In this document: piece after piece, positions 1 through 11,141 of the stretch | How the letters are laid out: each line of letters opens with the position of its first letter | Numbering within the stretch: position 1 is the stretch's first letter | Assembly (NCBI RefSeq): GCF_028009165.1 | Contig: NC_079245.1 | Location: 2,542,001-2,606,000 of the forward strand | Direction of reading: 5' to 3' | Length of the DNA stretch: 64,000 bases | From: Akanthomyces muscarius | Lineage: Eukaryota > Ascomycota > Sordariomycetes > Hypocreales > Cordycipitaceae | Notes under the pieces: generated by a model | Databases searched by the model: none | What the model was told of the DNA's origin: nothing | The model's input: only the letters and a program-made list of their open reading frames with translations | Translations under genes and position numbers: made by a program

Positions 1-3000
1 GCTAAAAAAGAGCGGCTATCAGTGGGTGTTTGGGTGGTTGCGTTTGGGATGTTACAAAGACGGATGACGAGTGAAGCCCAAGTTGGGGAAGACTGAATCT
101 TCACTTCTTACCAATAAGCCCCATGAGCTGCCAAAGCTGCCAAAGCTGCCAAAATTCCAGGCCAAAGAGATGCCTCTACCACTGAAACGACGGTGCAAGT
201 GCGCTGTGGCGCACCTGCACCACAGCTGCCGGATTCTGCTGCGTCGCCGCGACACAGGCAACGCGGCCGACTCATCAGCGGGCACCCGGCGCATCGCAGC
301 AGGATCAAAGTGGCGCCAAAGCTCACCAGTTTCAACCAATAAAATCCCACTTAAACTAAAAGTAGAGTCATCTTCTTCATTTCTGGTCATGTGCACCTAA
401 ACGGTCGACTAAAATATAGCAAGAAAGCCCGCGCGGCGGCTCGGAGAATGAATGGCAGCCAATAAGCGACCAAGCCAAACGGACAATTTACGATTCGAAC
501 CAGAAGAAAGACAGGGCCATGTCAGACGGAGAATAAATTCACTACCTGCACTCATATATCAGATTTGAGTCTATGTTATAGAATATTTGGGATTAATTTA
601 TTTCGCCATGGGTATAGTGTCAAAGCTATGCTATGCAAAAGCAATTGCCATTTCCATACACACAACTGGTGCTACTTTTTATCGTGGGGGGCGAAGGACG
701 CCTACTACGGAAGCCTTCCAGGAACGCTCAGCTAATTCCGCTATTCGGCTTAAATGGGAATGCTAATAATAGTGAGGCCCCGTGAATGTGTCCATGTCAA
801 TGTAACGAGAGTTAGCATTACCGGCGGAGGACGCAATTGAGCGTGCTAGTTATAGTGACCCGGCGCTTTGCGGTAATTTGGTGTAGGGTAGCGATACGCC
901 CCTGCTCGAGGCGAAGCTTCACCAACCTACAACAGAATCGCCAGTTCTGGCTCAATAGTTACTACCCAACATCGATGCGACATGACACTAAAAAAGACGA
1001 GAACAGAGTGGCGGATGGTTTGACCTCAACTAGCGCTTCAAAAACGCATGTCAACCCGCTGTTTTCGTAACGCTTCTAGCTCTTCATAGTTCAGCAAAGG
1101 GTCTTGGCCAGCTTCTTCCGATGAGATACAATCTGGCTCTACACGAGCATACATCCGAGGTCCTGCAGATTTCGATGCAGACTATGCTGGACGAGCTGCA
1201 GCTAGATTTATACGGAAATAGTCTGTTGCGGTTGGTCGATTTCGGCCACGAATTCGGACACGAATTCGGACACTTTGTCGAGTCCCTCGCTCTGTACGAG
1301 CTTCTGCATAACGAATGCATTTCCGTCAGCATGTTAATTTCCTCGCACCTAGCTTATATGAAGAATAGACTCTCGTTGACCGGGCTCGAGTAGATTTTAA
1401 ACTGCTCAGCGTCTCTCGACCTGCCCGTCTACGCGACGCAGCATGAATGCTACACCAGTTAGACGCTGTGAGCAAAAATCAGCAACGAAGGAATCAAGCA
1501 CAAGGACGGACAGCTGTTTCTAGCGATTCCAGAAAAGATTGCACAAGGCGCTTTTATTAATAATATATTGGATATCAGTGCTGAGGTGGCGGAAAGGATA
1601 ATAGACTTGCTCGGAGAGTATCAAGGATATCGTAGTGCTGCAGTACCAGTAGCAACTGCGAATAGAAGTGTCGTCCAGGGGCTGCGCCCAGTGGAGCAGG
1701 TGCTGGCTGTGAGCTGCATACTAGTAGTTACTGTAAGCTTGCAACTGGATAAAGTATCACGGCGAGCAGGGCGGACATACCTAGATGCCTGTCTATGTTT
1801 TCGACGACCGCCGTGATTGACGGGGACGCTTGCAGGGCACGGGGAATTTACAGTTTCGCGGGACGTGGCGGAGCAAGTTACGGCACATCTGAGGATTTGA
1901 ACGGGATGAGGTTGGAAGCAAACTAGTTGCCGCCAGGTTGATGGTGCCCCCGTTCGCCTCGTTTGCTACCTAGCTTGCGGCGGCGGCGCCATGGAGCAAT
2001 CGAGCAAGGCTGTGAAGTGGCGCTATACCCCGGGGCGGTGGGAAGTGGGTAGTAGATTCTATCATGATTGCCTCTAATTTTAAATCTTTTTTAACAAAAA
2101 TTAGCCAAAAACTAGAAATGAGGAGGTTGTTGAGTGAGGAAGTTGATGTAGTTTGCTAGCTGTTTGAGACATGTTTGCCGTCTCAGAGACAGAGACATCA
2201 CTAAGGGCCGACCCTGCAAAAGGTGCCGCCCGGGGCGGGTTCATTAGCTAACGCTAGTCGGTACGGAGTAGAGAATGCGCCGCGCGAGGCAAAGAGGCCA
2301 ACGTTGCGCCAGAAGTCAATTCTCTCCCAAACGGTACAGAACGAGAAGCGTGCGCGTAGAAACGGCTGCAGATGATCCTGTCAAGGCCACTGGATTTCTT
2401 GGTCCTCTGTGAATGCGCATCGGAGTTTGTGGTCCTCTTGGCGGCGAACCCAGTCGGCGTCCACACCACTGGCAGCATGCAGCGCTACTCGCCTTGCCGC
2501 TCAGCTGGATTAACTTAGTTTCTCGACAAGCAAATGGACCGGGGCTAGATGATGGGGGAAACGTGCCAACAGGCTGGGCTCGAGTCAGCGGGCGCCGGCA
2601 TTGGCTCGAAAAAGACGCCGCCCGGGAGAGGGGGCCAGCCAAGAGAGCGTGAGCAGTGGGCCGGACGCATGGCATCTCCTGGCAGGCGGCGGGCAAGCAG
2701 GCAAGCAAGCAAGCAGGCTCTGGGCTGGCTGCCATTCTTCCGACTTTGCCCCCAGTCAGCCGCCACATTTTCATGGCGTCTGTCGCATCCCAAATCGTTC
2801 TTCCTTCTCCTCGTAGCGCAGCCTCTTTTTTTCCTTTCCTTCTTCCAACATCGTCGTCGCTGTCGCTCCATCCCATGTCGCTTCGTCGTCGCCGCCGCCG
2901 CCGACCCGACCGTCCTGCATCCCGACAACCAACCACACACGCACCTGCTACCCGCCTTTTTAACCTCCCCAAATAACCTTTTGCCATTGATGCAGCGCCG

Positions 3001-3359
3001 TCGCAGCGCAGAGGGTGCCCCGGCCTGATCGATAGGTTTACCCCGTGGTGGAATGTCGCCCAGTACCCACCTCGCACGCGACGCTTCCCCAGGCACACGC
3101 CACGACAGAGGCAGAGGGAGAGGCAGAGCCATCGCCGCGCCTGTGGAAGCGCTGGATATTGAGCAAGTCACAATGTGTGTATTGTCTCTCGTTCTGTTTT
3201 TAGGCAGATAGCAGCCTCGCGCAACCCCCGGCAGACTGTCACTGTGACTTGTGGCCGTTGCGACGTTTGGCCTTCCCCAGACTTTGCTGCCCCGCACAAG
3301 AAACTTGTACTGACCATCCAAACTCTGTCTCAGCAGCTCAACCTCTCATCGCCAGCGCC
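1..3359. other. Gene-poor left flank and promoter of the sugar transporter
   Basis: No convincing gene is visible. Short open frames occur at about 837-1070, 1121-1393 and 1568-1816, but none resembles a family I know; they could be remnants of a decayed gene. Part of 2550-3330 is GC-rich with overlapping frames of low-complexity, arginine-rich translation, which looks non-coding. The last few hundred bases are presumably promoter and leader of the transporter that follows. CCGGGG-like CreA candidate sites lie near 2229 and 2539, but such short motifs are expected by chance in DNA this GC-rich. Confidence 0.5.
126..152. repeat. Three tandem copies of a 9-bp unit
   Basis: The unit agctgccaa is repeated three times without change. 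It is a simple tandem repeat in non-coding DNA with no evident function. Confidence 0.8.
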
Positions 3360-5349
3360 ATGCCTCGTCGTCGCCCGAGGCCGGCCACTCCAAGTCAGAT
3401 CCGCCGCGGATAAACTTCAATGCCAACATTGAAGCCAAGTACGCCGCCACGCCCATTTCTGTCACTGCCCCTCCACCACTGACATTTCCAGAATCAAAAA
3501 CCCCCTCGTTGGCGTCCCTCGCGACACCCTCCTCAACGACGTCGACGAATTTTGCCGCAGCAAGGGCCTCAATGCCCACCGTACCCTCCTGCGCAAGGGC
3601 GCCCTCGTGGCCCAGGACCCGACCGGCTACGAGGACATCACCGGCGACGAGGCCCTGACCCCCGACGAAGTCGATGCGCTCCGCAACGAGGTCCTGCATA
3701 AGTGGCGCGTGCCCCGCGTCCTGCTCCTCACCATCGTCACCTGCTCCATCGGCGCCGCCGTCCAGGGTTGGGACCAGACGGGTTCCAACGGCGCCAACCT
3801 TCATCTGCCCCGCGCCCTCGGCATCGGCGGCGACTCGACCGCCGACCAGCTGCGCGTCGGCCTCGTCAACTCGGCGCCCTACATCGGCACCGCCCTGCTC
3901 GGCTGCTGGCTCTCGGACCCCATGAACGACTATTTCGGCCGCCGCGGCACCATCTTCTTTGCCGCCAACTTTTGCCTCTGGCCGGTGCTGGCGAGCGCCT
4001 TCTGCCGCACCTGGCAGCAGCTCGTCGTCTGCCGCCTGCTGCTCGGCATCGGCATGGGCACCAAGGCCTCCACCGTGCCCATCTATGCGGCAGAAAACGC
4101 GCCCGCGCCTATCCGTGGCGCCCTCGTCATGAGCTGGCAGCTCTGGACCGCCTTTGGCATCTTCCTCGGCACCTGCGCCAACCTCGTCGGTGAGAGAATC
4201 GGCAGCGACGCCTGGCGCTACCAGCTCGGCGCCGCCTTCATCCCCGCCGTGCCCCTTGCCCTCCTGATCTACTGCTGCCCCGAGTCGCCGCGCTGGTACA
4301 TCAAGAAGAACCGCTACGCCGACGCCATGGATTCGCTGCTGCGGCTGCGTAACGACCCCCTCCAGGCGGCGCGCGACCTCTACTACATCCACGTTCAGCT
4401 GCAGGCCGAGCGCGAGTTTGTCGGCAACACCCACTACGTGAAGCGCTTCATCGAGCTCTTTACTATTCCCCGCGTGCGGCGGGCGACGCTGGCGGCCTTT
4501 ACCGTCATGCTGGCGCAGCAAATGTGCGGCATCAACATCATTGCCTTTTACTCCTCCTCCGTCTTCCAGCACGCCGGCGCGTCCAACTTTCAGGCCCTGC
4601 TCGCGACCTGGGGCTTTGGCCTCATCAACTTCCTCTTCGCCTTTCCCGCGATTTGGACGATTGACACCTTTGGCAGGCGCTCGCTGCTGCTCTTTACCTT
4701 TCCGCAGATGTCGTGGACGCTGCTCGCTGCGGGGCTCTGCAACCTCATCCCCGGCCAAAAGGGCGCGCACCTGGGCCTCGTCGCGCTCTTTGTCTACCTC
4801 TTTGCCGCCTTTTACTCACCCGGAGAAGGCCCAGTTCCTTATACATATGCAGCAGAGATTTTTGCGCTATCGCATCGCGAGGTCGGCATGGCGTTTTCCG
4901 TGGCGACGTGCCTGTTCTGGGCCGCCGTGCTGTCCATGACGCTGCCCGTGATGCTGGGGACGATGGGCGTCATGGGCGTGTTTGGCTTCTACGCGGGGCT
5001 CAACATTGTAGCGCTCGTCATGATTTTCCTCTGGGTGCCCGAGACGAAGCAGCGCACGCTCGAGGAGCTCGACTACATCTTTGCGGTGCCGACGCGGGTG
5101 TTTATGCATTACCAGGTCACCAAGACGCTGCCCTGGTGGTACCGCCGCTACCTGCGCCGCGACAAGAATGCGTTCTTGGAGCCGCTGTACCAGCTCGATC
5201 TCGAGGACCACCAGGATGCGGACGGCGCGGACCATCCGTTTGAGAATGATAAAGCAAAGGTAGAGCTAAAGGAGATGGTGGGCTTTACCACGGGCATTGA
5301 TCCGCGGAATGGAGAGGAGTCGTCTCTATCGTCGGATATTATTCATTGA
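3360..5349 (+). CDS. MFS sugar transporter (SP family), start disrupted or misassembled
   Basis: A proton-coupled sugar or polyol uptake carrier of the plasma membrane is inferred. The frame carries sugar-porter signatures: DYFGRRG after TM2, PESPRWYIKK after TM6, QQMCGINIIAFYSS in TM7, and PETKQRTLEELDYIF at the end of TM12. The main exon is 3492-5349. A 53-nt intron (3439-3491, GTACGC...TTCCAG) joins it in frame to an exon reading SSSPEAGHSKSDPPRINF then NANIEAK, a conserved-looking N-terminus. That upstream frame has no ATG: the well-placed ATG at 3360 is one base out of frame, and one extra G after it would give M-A-S-S-S. Either a base is missing here (mutation or assembly error), or an unseen upstream exon supplies the start. 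No other ATG precedes the second membrane segment. The substrate cannot be read from sequence. Confidence 0.85.
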
Positions 5350-6425
5350 TTCGCGTGATGTGCATTGGATTTGACATGGCTTTGTTATTTGGCTGGCGTT
5401 GGCTCTTTATGATTTGATGAAAGGGAGTCACTTGGGACGGACTTGTTGACTTGGGGCATGGCGCTTGCGAATTGGAACGATACCCTTACTTTTGTAAATA
5501 ATGTATTTAGGATAATGTACAAAGACGGTGGGGAGAACCAACCGTGATGGAAACATTTTCTGGGCCCTTTCTTTTTTTTTCGTGTGCCGACCTGGATCTG
5601 GTGCATGCTGGAGATTGAGACTAGATGTTTGCTCCGATGCGCAGAGATACAGTCGACAAGAGCACCGTCTGGGACTGTAGATGGCCAATTGATTTGTTTG
5701 CCCCAGTGGCAGTGTACTTGTGCAAAAATGAGCTCTAATTACTGTCATTAGCTGAAAAGGTTGATTTACAGTCGGTTTACAGTTGATCGCCTGCGAGATA
5801 CCGATCAACACCGATTTGCTATCCTGGACGCGGTCTTCACTGATCCGTGGTGGAGCGGAAGACTGGGGTGCGTGTGGTCCTTGGGTGATGTGGGTGGACA
5901 TGACGTCTTGTCTTGACGTCGGTATGGATCTGGTTTGGTGGAGGGCACCCTGTTTTCCTACTACAGAGCTGAAATCTTTGACATGGGCCAAGACAATTGA
6001 GATTTTCTTTTTCTGTTCCTTTACGTCGGAATTTTATTTTTCTCATAGTGGCGTAAAGCTACCTACGGCTGGTCACAAGTCTCGTACGGGTGGTTGCACG
6101 CACCGGAGCGGAACGGTGGCAGCGCTAAAATGCCACCCACTGAATAGTTTTCAACGTCAAAGCCGTTCAGTGGAGATTCTATGATGTGTTGGCTTGCATT
6201 TACTCCGTATTACGAGCACAGCGGTGTGCATGAACGCAACTCTGGACTTTTCTGACCCCCTTTCTTGACGGCGCTGGTTGCGCAAGCACGCGAGCTGCAA
6301 GTCGGGCAGCACAAATATCAACAAGGATGGACAACTATGATCTGTGTAATTTCGGTCGCCAATGCTGATCGAAGTCGAGGGCAGATTGATCTAAGAATAA
6401 ACATGGCCTTGGATATGAAGGCGTG

Positions 6426-6458
<33 letters not shown>

Positions 6459-7300
6459 TTAGGAAATACGAGGTGCCCGAGGGGGAATAACAGCCGTCAT
6501 GCCGTCGAACCGGACGGTCCAGAATAGAGGCGGAGCAGCGCTAGCGTAGGGGGAGGTAGCGCACGGAGTTGAGATGGCCTTGGTTTTATCCCCTATTTAT
6601 ATCCTGCGAGTGTACCAGTACATGGATGGACACAAAGAAAATTCGGCATGGTGGCTAATAGTAGAGTGTCTAAAATTGTCAATGCTCATTGATGAATTGT
6701 TCAATGCTGCTAGTTTATGCCATTCCGAAGCCAAAGTGTTCCCAACTGTATCCGCGGCATGGATGGCTCTGGTCCTTTGAACTGACTGCCACCAGCATTC
6801 CGTGAGCCCGCAGGATTGACAGCCGGTGGACCTTGAGCGCTGGCCCCTGGCTGGAATGCGCTGTAACTTGTACCCAGACTCCACTGTAAAAATAGCTACA
6901 GCGGGCGAGTCTAGCCAGCAGTTTTCCGGGAGTCGACCGCTAACGGGCCCGTTGTGGCGCCTGTAAATGGGCCCCTGGCCGGTGGGTTACAGTGGGCACG
7001 AGAAAACCCAGTCGACGCCGCTTTTGGCTCGAGACTACCTACCCAGGTAGGCTGGTGCTTCCGTGTGGTGTCACCTTTGTATGGACTGATCCGCATGCCC
7101 AAGCCCTAAAGCAGCACCGTCGCGAGACCCAGAGGCCAGCAAGTACCGCCACTCGGGAGCCACTCAAGTCGCAAGCAAAGGGCAAAAAAAGTCCAAGATG
7201 CGCGTCAACCCTTGCTCAGTTTCACATCCTCCCCCTCCACCGTTCCTTTGCTATTCTGACTTGCTGCCTTGAAAGACCCTTGCATCTCGTTTTCTGCGCT
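5350..7300. other. Intergenic region between transporter and mechanosensitive channel
   Basis: This stretch holds the 3' region of the transporter and then about 1.5 kb without a recognisable gene. The open frames seen, for example around 5783-6184 and 6574-6780, are short and look random. A 31-base A run is present at 6426-6456. Confidence 0.6.
6426..6456. repeat. Poly(A) homopolymer of 31 bases
   Basis: An uninterrupted run of 31 A residues. I see no flanking target-site duplication or coding remnant that would mark it as the tail of a retroposed copy, so it is recorded only as a homopolymer. Its exact length may be unreliable in assembly. Confidence 0.85.
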
Positions 7301-7900
7301 TCACATTCGTTTTGACTGTTTCTCTCTTTTCCTCTTTCTTCCTATATTCTCCTCCCCATCCCCTTTTGTCTGTATCACCCTCCCCCTCCCATCATCACCT
7401 ACCCTCGTTTATCGGTGGTGCAATCTGTTTCTTTGTCCCTACGTCATTTCGTGCCTGTCAACTTCTTGGCAGCTGAACCCACGGGCTTCGTGATAGCTTC
7501 GATTGCCATCAGTCCCGCATCAATCGATCATCTCTCCCAACGAAGAGAGCCCATCGGTCGACTTGCGCGAGCTCTCACACCCTACGAAAACGAAACTGAC
7601 ACGGTGTTGATATCACGACTCTGCATCTGAAGCCGGTCTTCAGCCCCAACCTCGAAAACGAATTCCCTAGTCTTCTTACACGTCTTTTAATATCGACCCC
7701 CTTTTCAACGGTCTCAATCCCGATTCTCGCAGCTACAATTCCCCCTTCGTCGAGCGAATTGCCGTTTGCAAGCGTTTCATTGTGACTCGGACGAGCCCGT
7801 CTGATCAAACCACACTCTGAAACGGGAGACGACTCCACACGTCACACACTCCAGATCCAGCACAAAGGGGACGAGCCTTTTTGCGCATTCTCTTGTTCGA
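7301..7900 (+). promoter_or_regulatory. Pyrimidine-rich promoter and leader of the mechanosensitive channel gene
   Basis: Bases 7311-7400 are strongly C+T-rich on the coding strand, the CT-tract arrangement common just upstream of transcription starts in filamentous fungi. About 500 nt separate this tract from the ATG at 7901, suggesting a long 5' leader. The exact start site cannot be seen. Confidence 0.45.
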
Positions 7901-10597
7901 ATGAACCATAGAAACTCTTCCCGCGCTTCCAAGAGAGACTCGGCCGGCTTTGTCCAGCTCGACGGCGGCTCAATGACAGAACACGACATCCCCCTCACCA
8001 ACGTCCGGAGCTACGCCTCCTCGACCGGCGCCCGCAAGGCTGGCCCTGTCAATCACGCCCACAATGACTCGAGCGACTCCAATGGCGAGAAGCATGGCCA
8101 CCATGGCCGCCGCAGGAAGCTCGCCCCCGACGGCCTCAAGCGCACCGGCACCGGCGACGAGACTCAGCGCAATGCCCTCGGCCGCCTCTACGAAAAGATT
8201 GTGGGCTTCTCCGTCATCACAAGATACATGGTCTACGTTGTTCCCGTCGGTATTCTGCTAGCTATTCCCATCATTGTTCTCCAGGTCACTGGTCACCGAA
8301 ACAATATCAACGTTGGGAAAGGCAGTGTTAAAGACGAAGATGTGCAAAATGGCCCATCGCTTTTCAACATCTTCCTCTGGATCGAAATTACGTGGCTGAC
8401 ACTCTGGGCTGCGAAGCTTGTCGCTCTTTTGCTTCCCCAGGTCTTCATGGCTCTCTGCGGTATTGTTAGCGCTGGCGTACGCAAGTATGCTACTGTTCTT
8501 CGTAACATGGTTATCCCTTTTTCGCTCTTCTTTTGGGCCCTTGCTACCTGGCTCACTTTCAAGAATCTTTTTAGTGAAGCTATTGGCCCAAAAAACATCA
8601 AATGGTGCATCAATCTGGAACGTGTTCTCGGCGCTACTTTTGCATCGTCTGCCGTTTTGCTTGCCGAAAAGGCCATTATCCAGCTCATTGGTGTCTCCTA
8701 CCACCAGCGCTCTTTTGCCCTGCGCATCAAAGATTCCAAGCGCGAAATTCGCCTGCTTGGTCTCTTGTACGAGGCTTCCCGAACTCTCTTTCCCATGTAC
8801 TGCCCCGAGTTTGCCGAAGAAGACTACGTCATCGACGATAGTATTGAGATGATGTTGCGCAAAAAGGCAGGCCACAAGCGCCAGGGCTCTGCAACCCCCA
8901 TGAAACTCATTGGTGACGTTGGTCGCATCGGAGACAAGGTCACTTCCGTTTTTGGTAACATCGCCTCGGAAATCACTGGAAAACAAGTCTTCAACCCGCA
9001 CTCCTCGCACACAGTCGTCATCGAAGCTCTCGAGAAAAGACTGCCCTCTGAGGCTCTCGCCCGGCGCATCTGGATGTCTTTTGTTGTAGAGGGCAAGGAG
9101 GCCCTGTATATCGAAGACTTTTACGAGGTCCTCGGCCCTGCTTACAGCAGCGAAGCTGAGGAGGCTTTCGCTGTCTACGACTCCGATCTGAACGGCGACA
9201 TTAGTCTCGACGAGATGGTCCGCAGGACTGTCGAGATGGGTCAGGAACGTAAGGCTATTGGTGAAGGCATGAAGGACATCGGCCAGGCTCTTCGCGTTCT
9301 TGACAAGGTGCTCCTGTTTATCGTTCTCCTCATTTGCATCTTCATTTTCTTGGCGTTCTTCAAGAGCAGCTTCGTCACTGTTGTTGGTACTGCCGGCACT
9401 GCTTTGCTCTCTCTCTCTTTCGTCTTTGCCGTCACCACTCAGGAGTTCCTCGGCTCCTGCATCTTCCTCTTTGTCAAGCACCCTTACGATGTCGGTGACC
9501 GTGTCGATGTCAACGGTAGCCAGATGGTTGTTGAGCGCATTTCTCTGCTTTACTCGGTCTTTAAGCGCCTTGATAAGTCGCAAGTCACTCAAGTTCCCAA
9601 CATTCAGCTCAACAATCTCTGGATCGACAACATTTCTCGCAGCAAAGCCATGGCCGAAACTATCGAGCTTAACATTTCCTTCGACACCAGCTTTGAAGAT
9701 ATTGAGCTGCTCCGCCTCGAGATGGAGAAGTTTGTCCGCCACCCTGACAACTCCCGCGACTTCCAGCCCGACTTCTCTATTAGCATTGGCGGTGTCGGTA
9801 ATCTCGACAAGATGCTCCTCTTTGTCTCAATCAAGCACAAGTCCAACTGGCACAACGACTCGGTTCGTGCCACTCGCCGCTCCAAGTTCATGTGCGCTCT
9901 CGCTTTGGCTATCAAGAAGGTTCCCATTTACGCTCCCGGTGGCGGTAACGAGGCCCTTGGTGCACCTGGCAACCCTAGCTACTCCGTTGCCGTCACAGAC
10001 GAGATTGCCGCGGCTGGTCGCGACAAGGCCGCCAAGGACAAGGAGGCTGCTCGCATGGTACCTACCAAGCCCGCACAGACCGAGAAAGAAGCCGCCGCAG
10101 CCGAGCGGGCCGCCGTCGCCGAGCTCACCACCGTTCCTCTCAGCCTCGATACCGCGACCAGCATGTGGGATTCCCGCGACGACACCACCGTCAGCGCCGT
10201 CGATGAGTCAGTGGCCGAAGACGCGCGGCGCTCTCGCGAGATTGAGGCGATGCGCTCTGAGCTCCACAAGAAGGAGAGCCAGCGCGGCCGTCGCAAGGCT
10301 GGCGAGGGTCTGACGGGCACCACGGGCCTGACGCCCACCGATAGCCACTTTTCGCACCAGAAGAGTCCGCGCCTGGAGACGTTTGACGAGGAGGCCTCAA
10401 CGGACATGCCTTCAACGTTTTACGACCGCAACCACCCCTCTGGAGCGGGTGGTGCCAGCGGGCACAATCAAGGCGGATTCCAGAATGTGCGCATCGAGGA
10501 TGAGGAGGAACCGCGCCGCTCTACGTCGCTCAATGTCCACAGTCACCCGGTTGGACGCCGGCCCTCCCGTGGTCCGTCGCCTTCAAACTACAGATGA
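7901..10597 (+). CDS. EF-hand mechanosensitive ion channel, MscS family (Msy1/Msy2 type)
   Basis: The 898-residue product is a stretch-activated channel. Fission-yeast Msy1 and Msy2 act in ER membranes and control calcium during hypo-osmotic shock; the same role is inferred here. A charged N-terminus is followed by hydrophobic segments at about 105-130, 150-175, 195-225 and 245-265. A canonical EF-hand loop with ligands at 1, 3, 5, 7, 9 and 12 (DSDLNGDISLDE) lies near residue 428. Then come the pore-lining helix region (about 465-515) and the MscS beta domain with GDRVDVNG and VPNIQLNN. The last 200 residues are low-complexity, Ala/Glu/Arg-rich and probably cytosolic. The frame is intronless, with the first ATG chosen after a long leader. 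Family and domain order are clear; location and role are by homology. Confidence 0.93.
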   Translation: MNHRNSSRASKRDSAGFVQLDGGSMTEHDIPLTNVRSYASSTGARKAGPVNHAHNDSSDSNGEKHGHHGRRRKLAPDGLKRTGTGDETQRNALGRLYEKIVGFSVITRYMVYVVPVGILLAIPIIVLQVTGHRNNINVGKGSVKDEDVQNGPSLFNIFLWIEITWLTLWAAKLVALLLPQVFMALCGIVSAGVRKYATVLRNMVIPFSLFFWALATWLTFKNLFSEAIGPKNIKWCINLERVLGATFASSAVLLAEKAIIQLIGVSYHQRSFALRIKDSKREIRLLGLLYEASRTLFPMYCPEFAEEDYVIDDSIEMMLRKKAGHKRQGSATPMKLIGDVGRIGDKVTSVFGNIASEITGKQVFNPHSSHTVVIEALEKRLPSEALARRIWMSFVVEGKEALYIEDFYEVLGPAYSSEAEEAFAVYDSDLNGDISLDEMVRRTVEMGQERKAIGEGMKDIGQALRVLDKVLLFIVLLICIFIFLAFFKSSFVTVVGTAGTALLSLSFVFAVTTQEFLGSCIFLFVKHPYDVGDRVDVNGSQMVVERISLLYSVFKRLDKSQVTQVPNIQLNNLWIDNISRSKAMAETIELNISFDTSFEDIELLRLEMEKFVRHPDNSRDFQPDFSISIGGVGNLDKMLLFVSIKHKSNWHNDSVRATRRSKFMCALALAIKKVPIYAPGGGNEALGAPGNPSYSVAVTDEIAAAGRDKAAKDKEAARMVPTKPAQTEKEAAAAERAAVAELTTVPLSLDTATSMWDSRDDTTVSAVDESVAEDARRSREIEAMRSELHKKESQRGRRKAGEGLTGTTGLTPTDSHFSHQKSPRLETFDEEASTDMPSTFYDRNHPSGAGGASGHNQGGFQNVRIEDEEEPRRSTSLNVHSHPVGRRPSRGPSPSNYR

Positions 10598-11141
10598 AGA
10601 TGAAAAATGGAGTTGGGATTGCTGAGATGAACAATGTTGTTGTTAACACGTTTGATCTCTAGCTTTTTATTTTATTTAGTGTTATCTAGCATCACAGGTG
10701 TACTACTTTTTTTTTCTTGCTTGCCATTGATTGGCAGCTGGATAGGCTTATAGACATGGATTTAGACAGAATTCCGAATACAATGTGTTAGATGATAATA
10801 ATAAAAAATTCGCAAGAAGCCATTGTACTGGGCTCTATTTTCTGCAAAGTAGGGCCAGAGAATCGGCCGCGGGCGAGATTCGTATCTCGCAGTCATCGCA
10901 TTCACTGCCGGTCCGCTGTCACTCGTGTAAGTGGAAACGGACAAGCGGACATGGATCAGCAAACAAAGACTGACCAACAACGGACCCGACGGAAATCCCG
11001 CTGTATTTACTCGTCAACGCAAATCTGTTTGAATCTCCCGTCATCAGGCTCGAGAGCTGCTCCTCCTGTTCTCCTCGTTCCTTCCACTGGCCCGTCCGTT
11101 GCACCTCCACCTGCCGGCATTTGCTCCCTTTGTTGCGCGCC
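10598..11141. other. Intergenic region upstream of the acidic tail-anchored gene
   Basis: This stretch holds the 3' region of the channel gene (T-rich to about 10710) and the presumed promoter of the next gene. No feature beyond that is recognisable. Confidence 0.5.

Noticed and set aside
470..540. Possible tRNA because of gattcgaacc, the complement of a T-arm
   Set aside because: The flanking bases cannot form the T-stem or an acceptor stem on either strand.
2316..3321. Two overlapping minus-strand frames of about 260 codons
   Set aside because: Both are Arg/Ala/Gly-rich, overlap each other in different frames, and lie in GC-rich promoter-like DNA with no protein signature.
3346..4770. 474-codon minus-strand frame opposite the sugar transporter
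   Set aside because: It is antisense to clear MFS motifs; the Gly/Ala/Asp/Glu-rich translation is typical of GC-rich shadow frames.
8258..9742. 494-codon minus-strand frame inside the mechanosensitive channel gene
   Set aside because: It is antisense to well-conserved MscS and EF-hand motifs. The translation has no family features.
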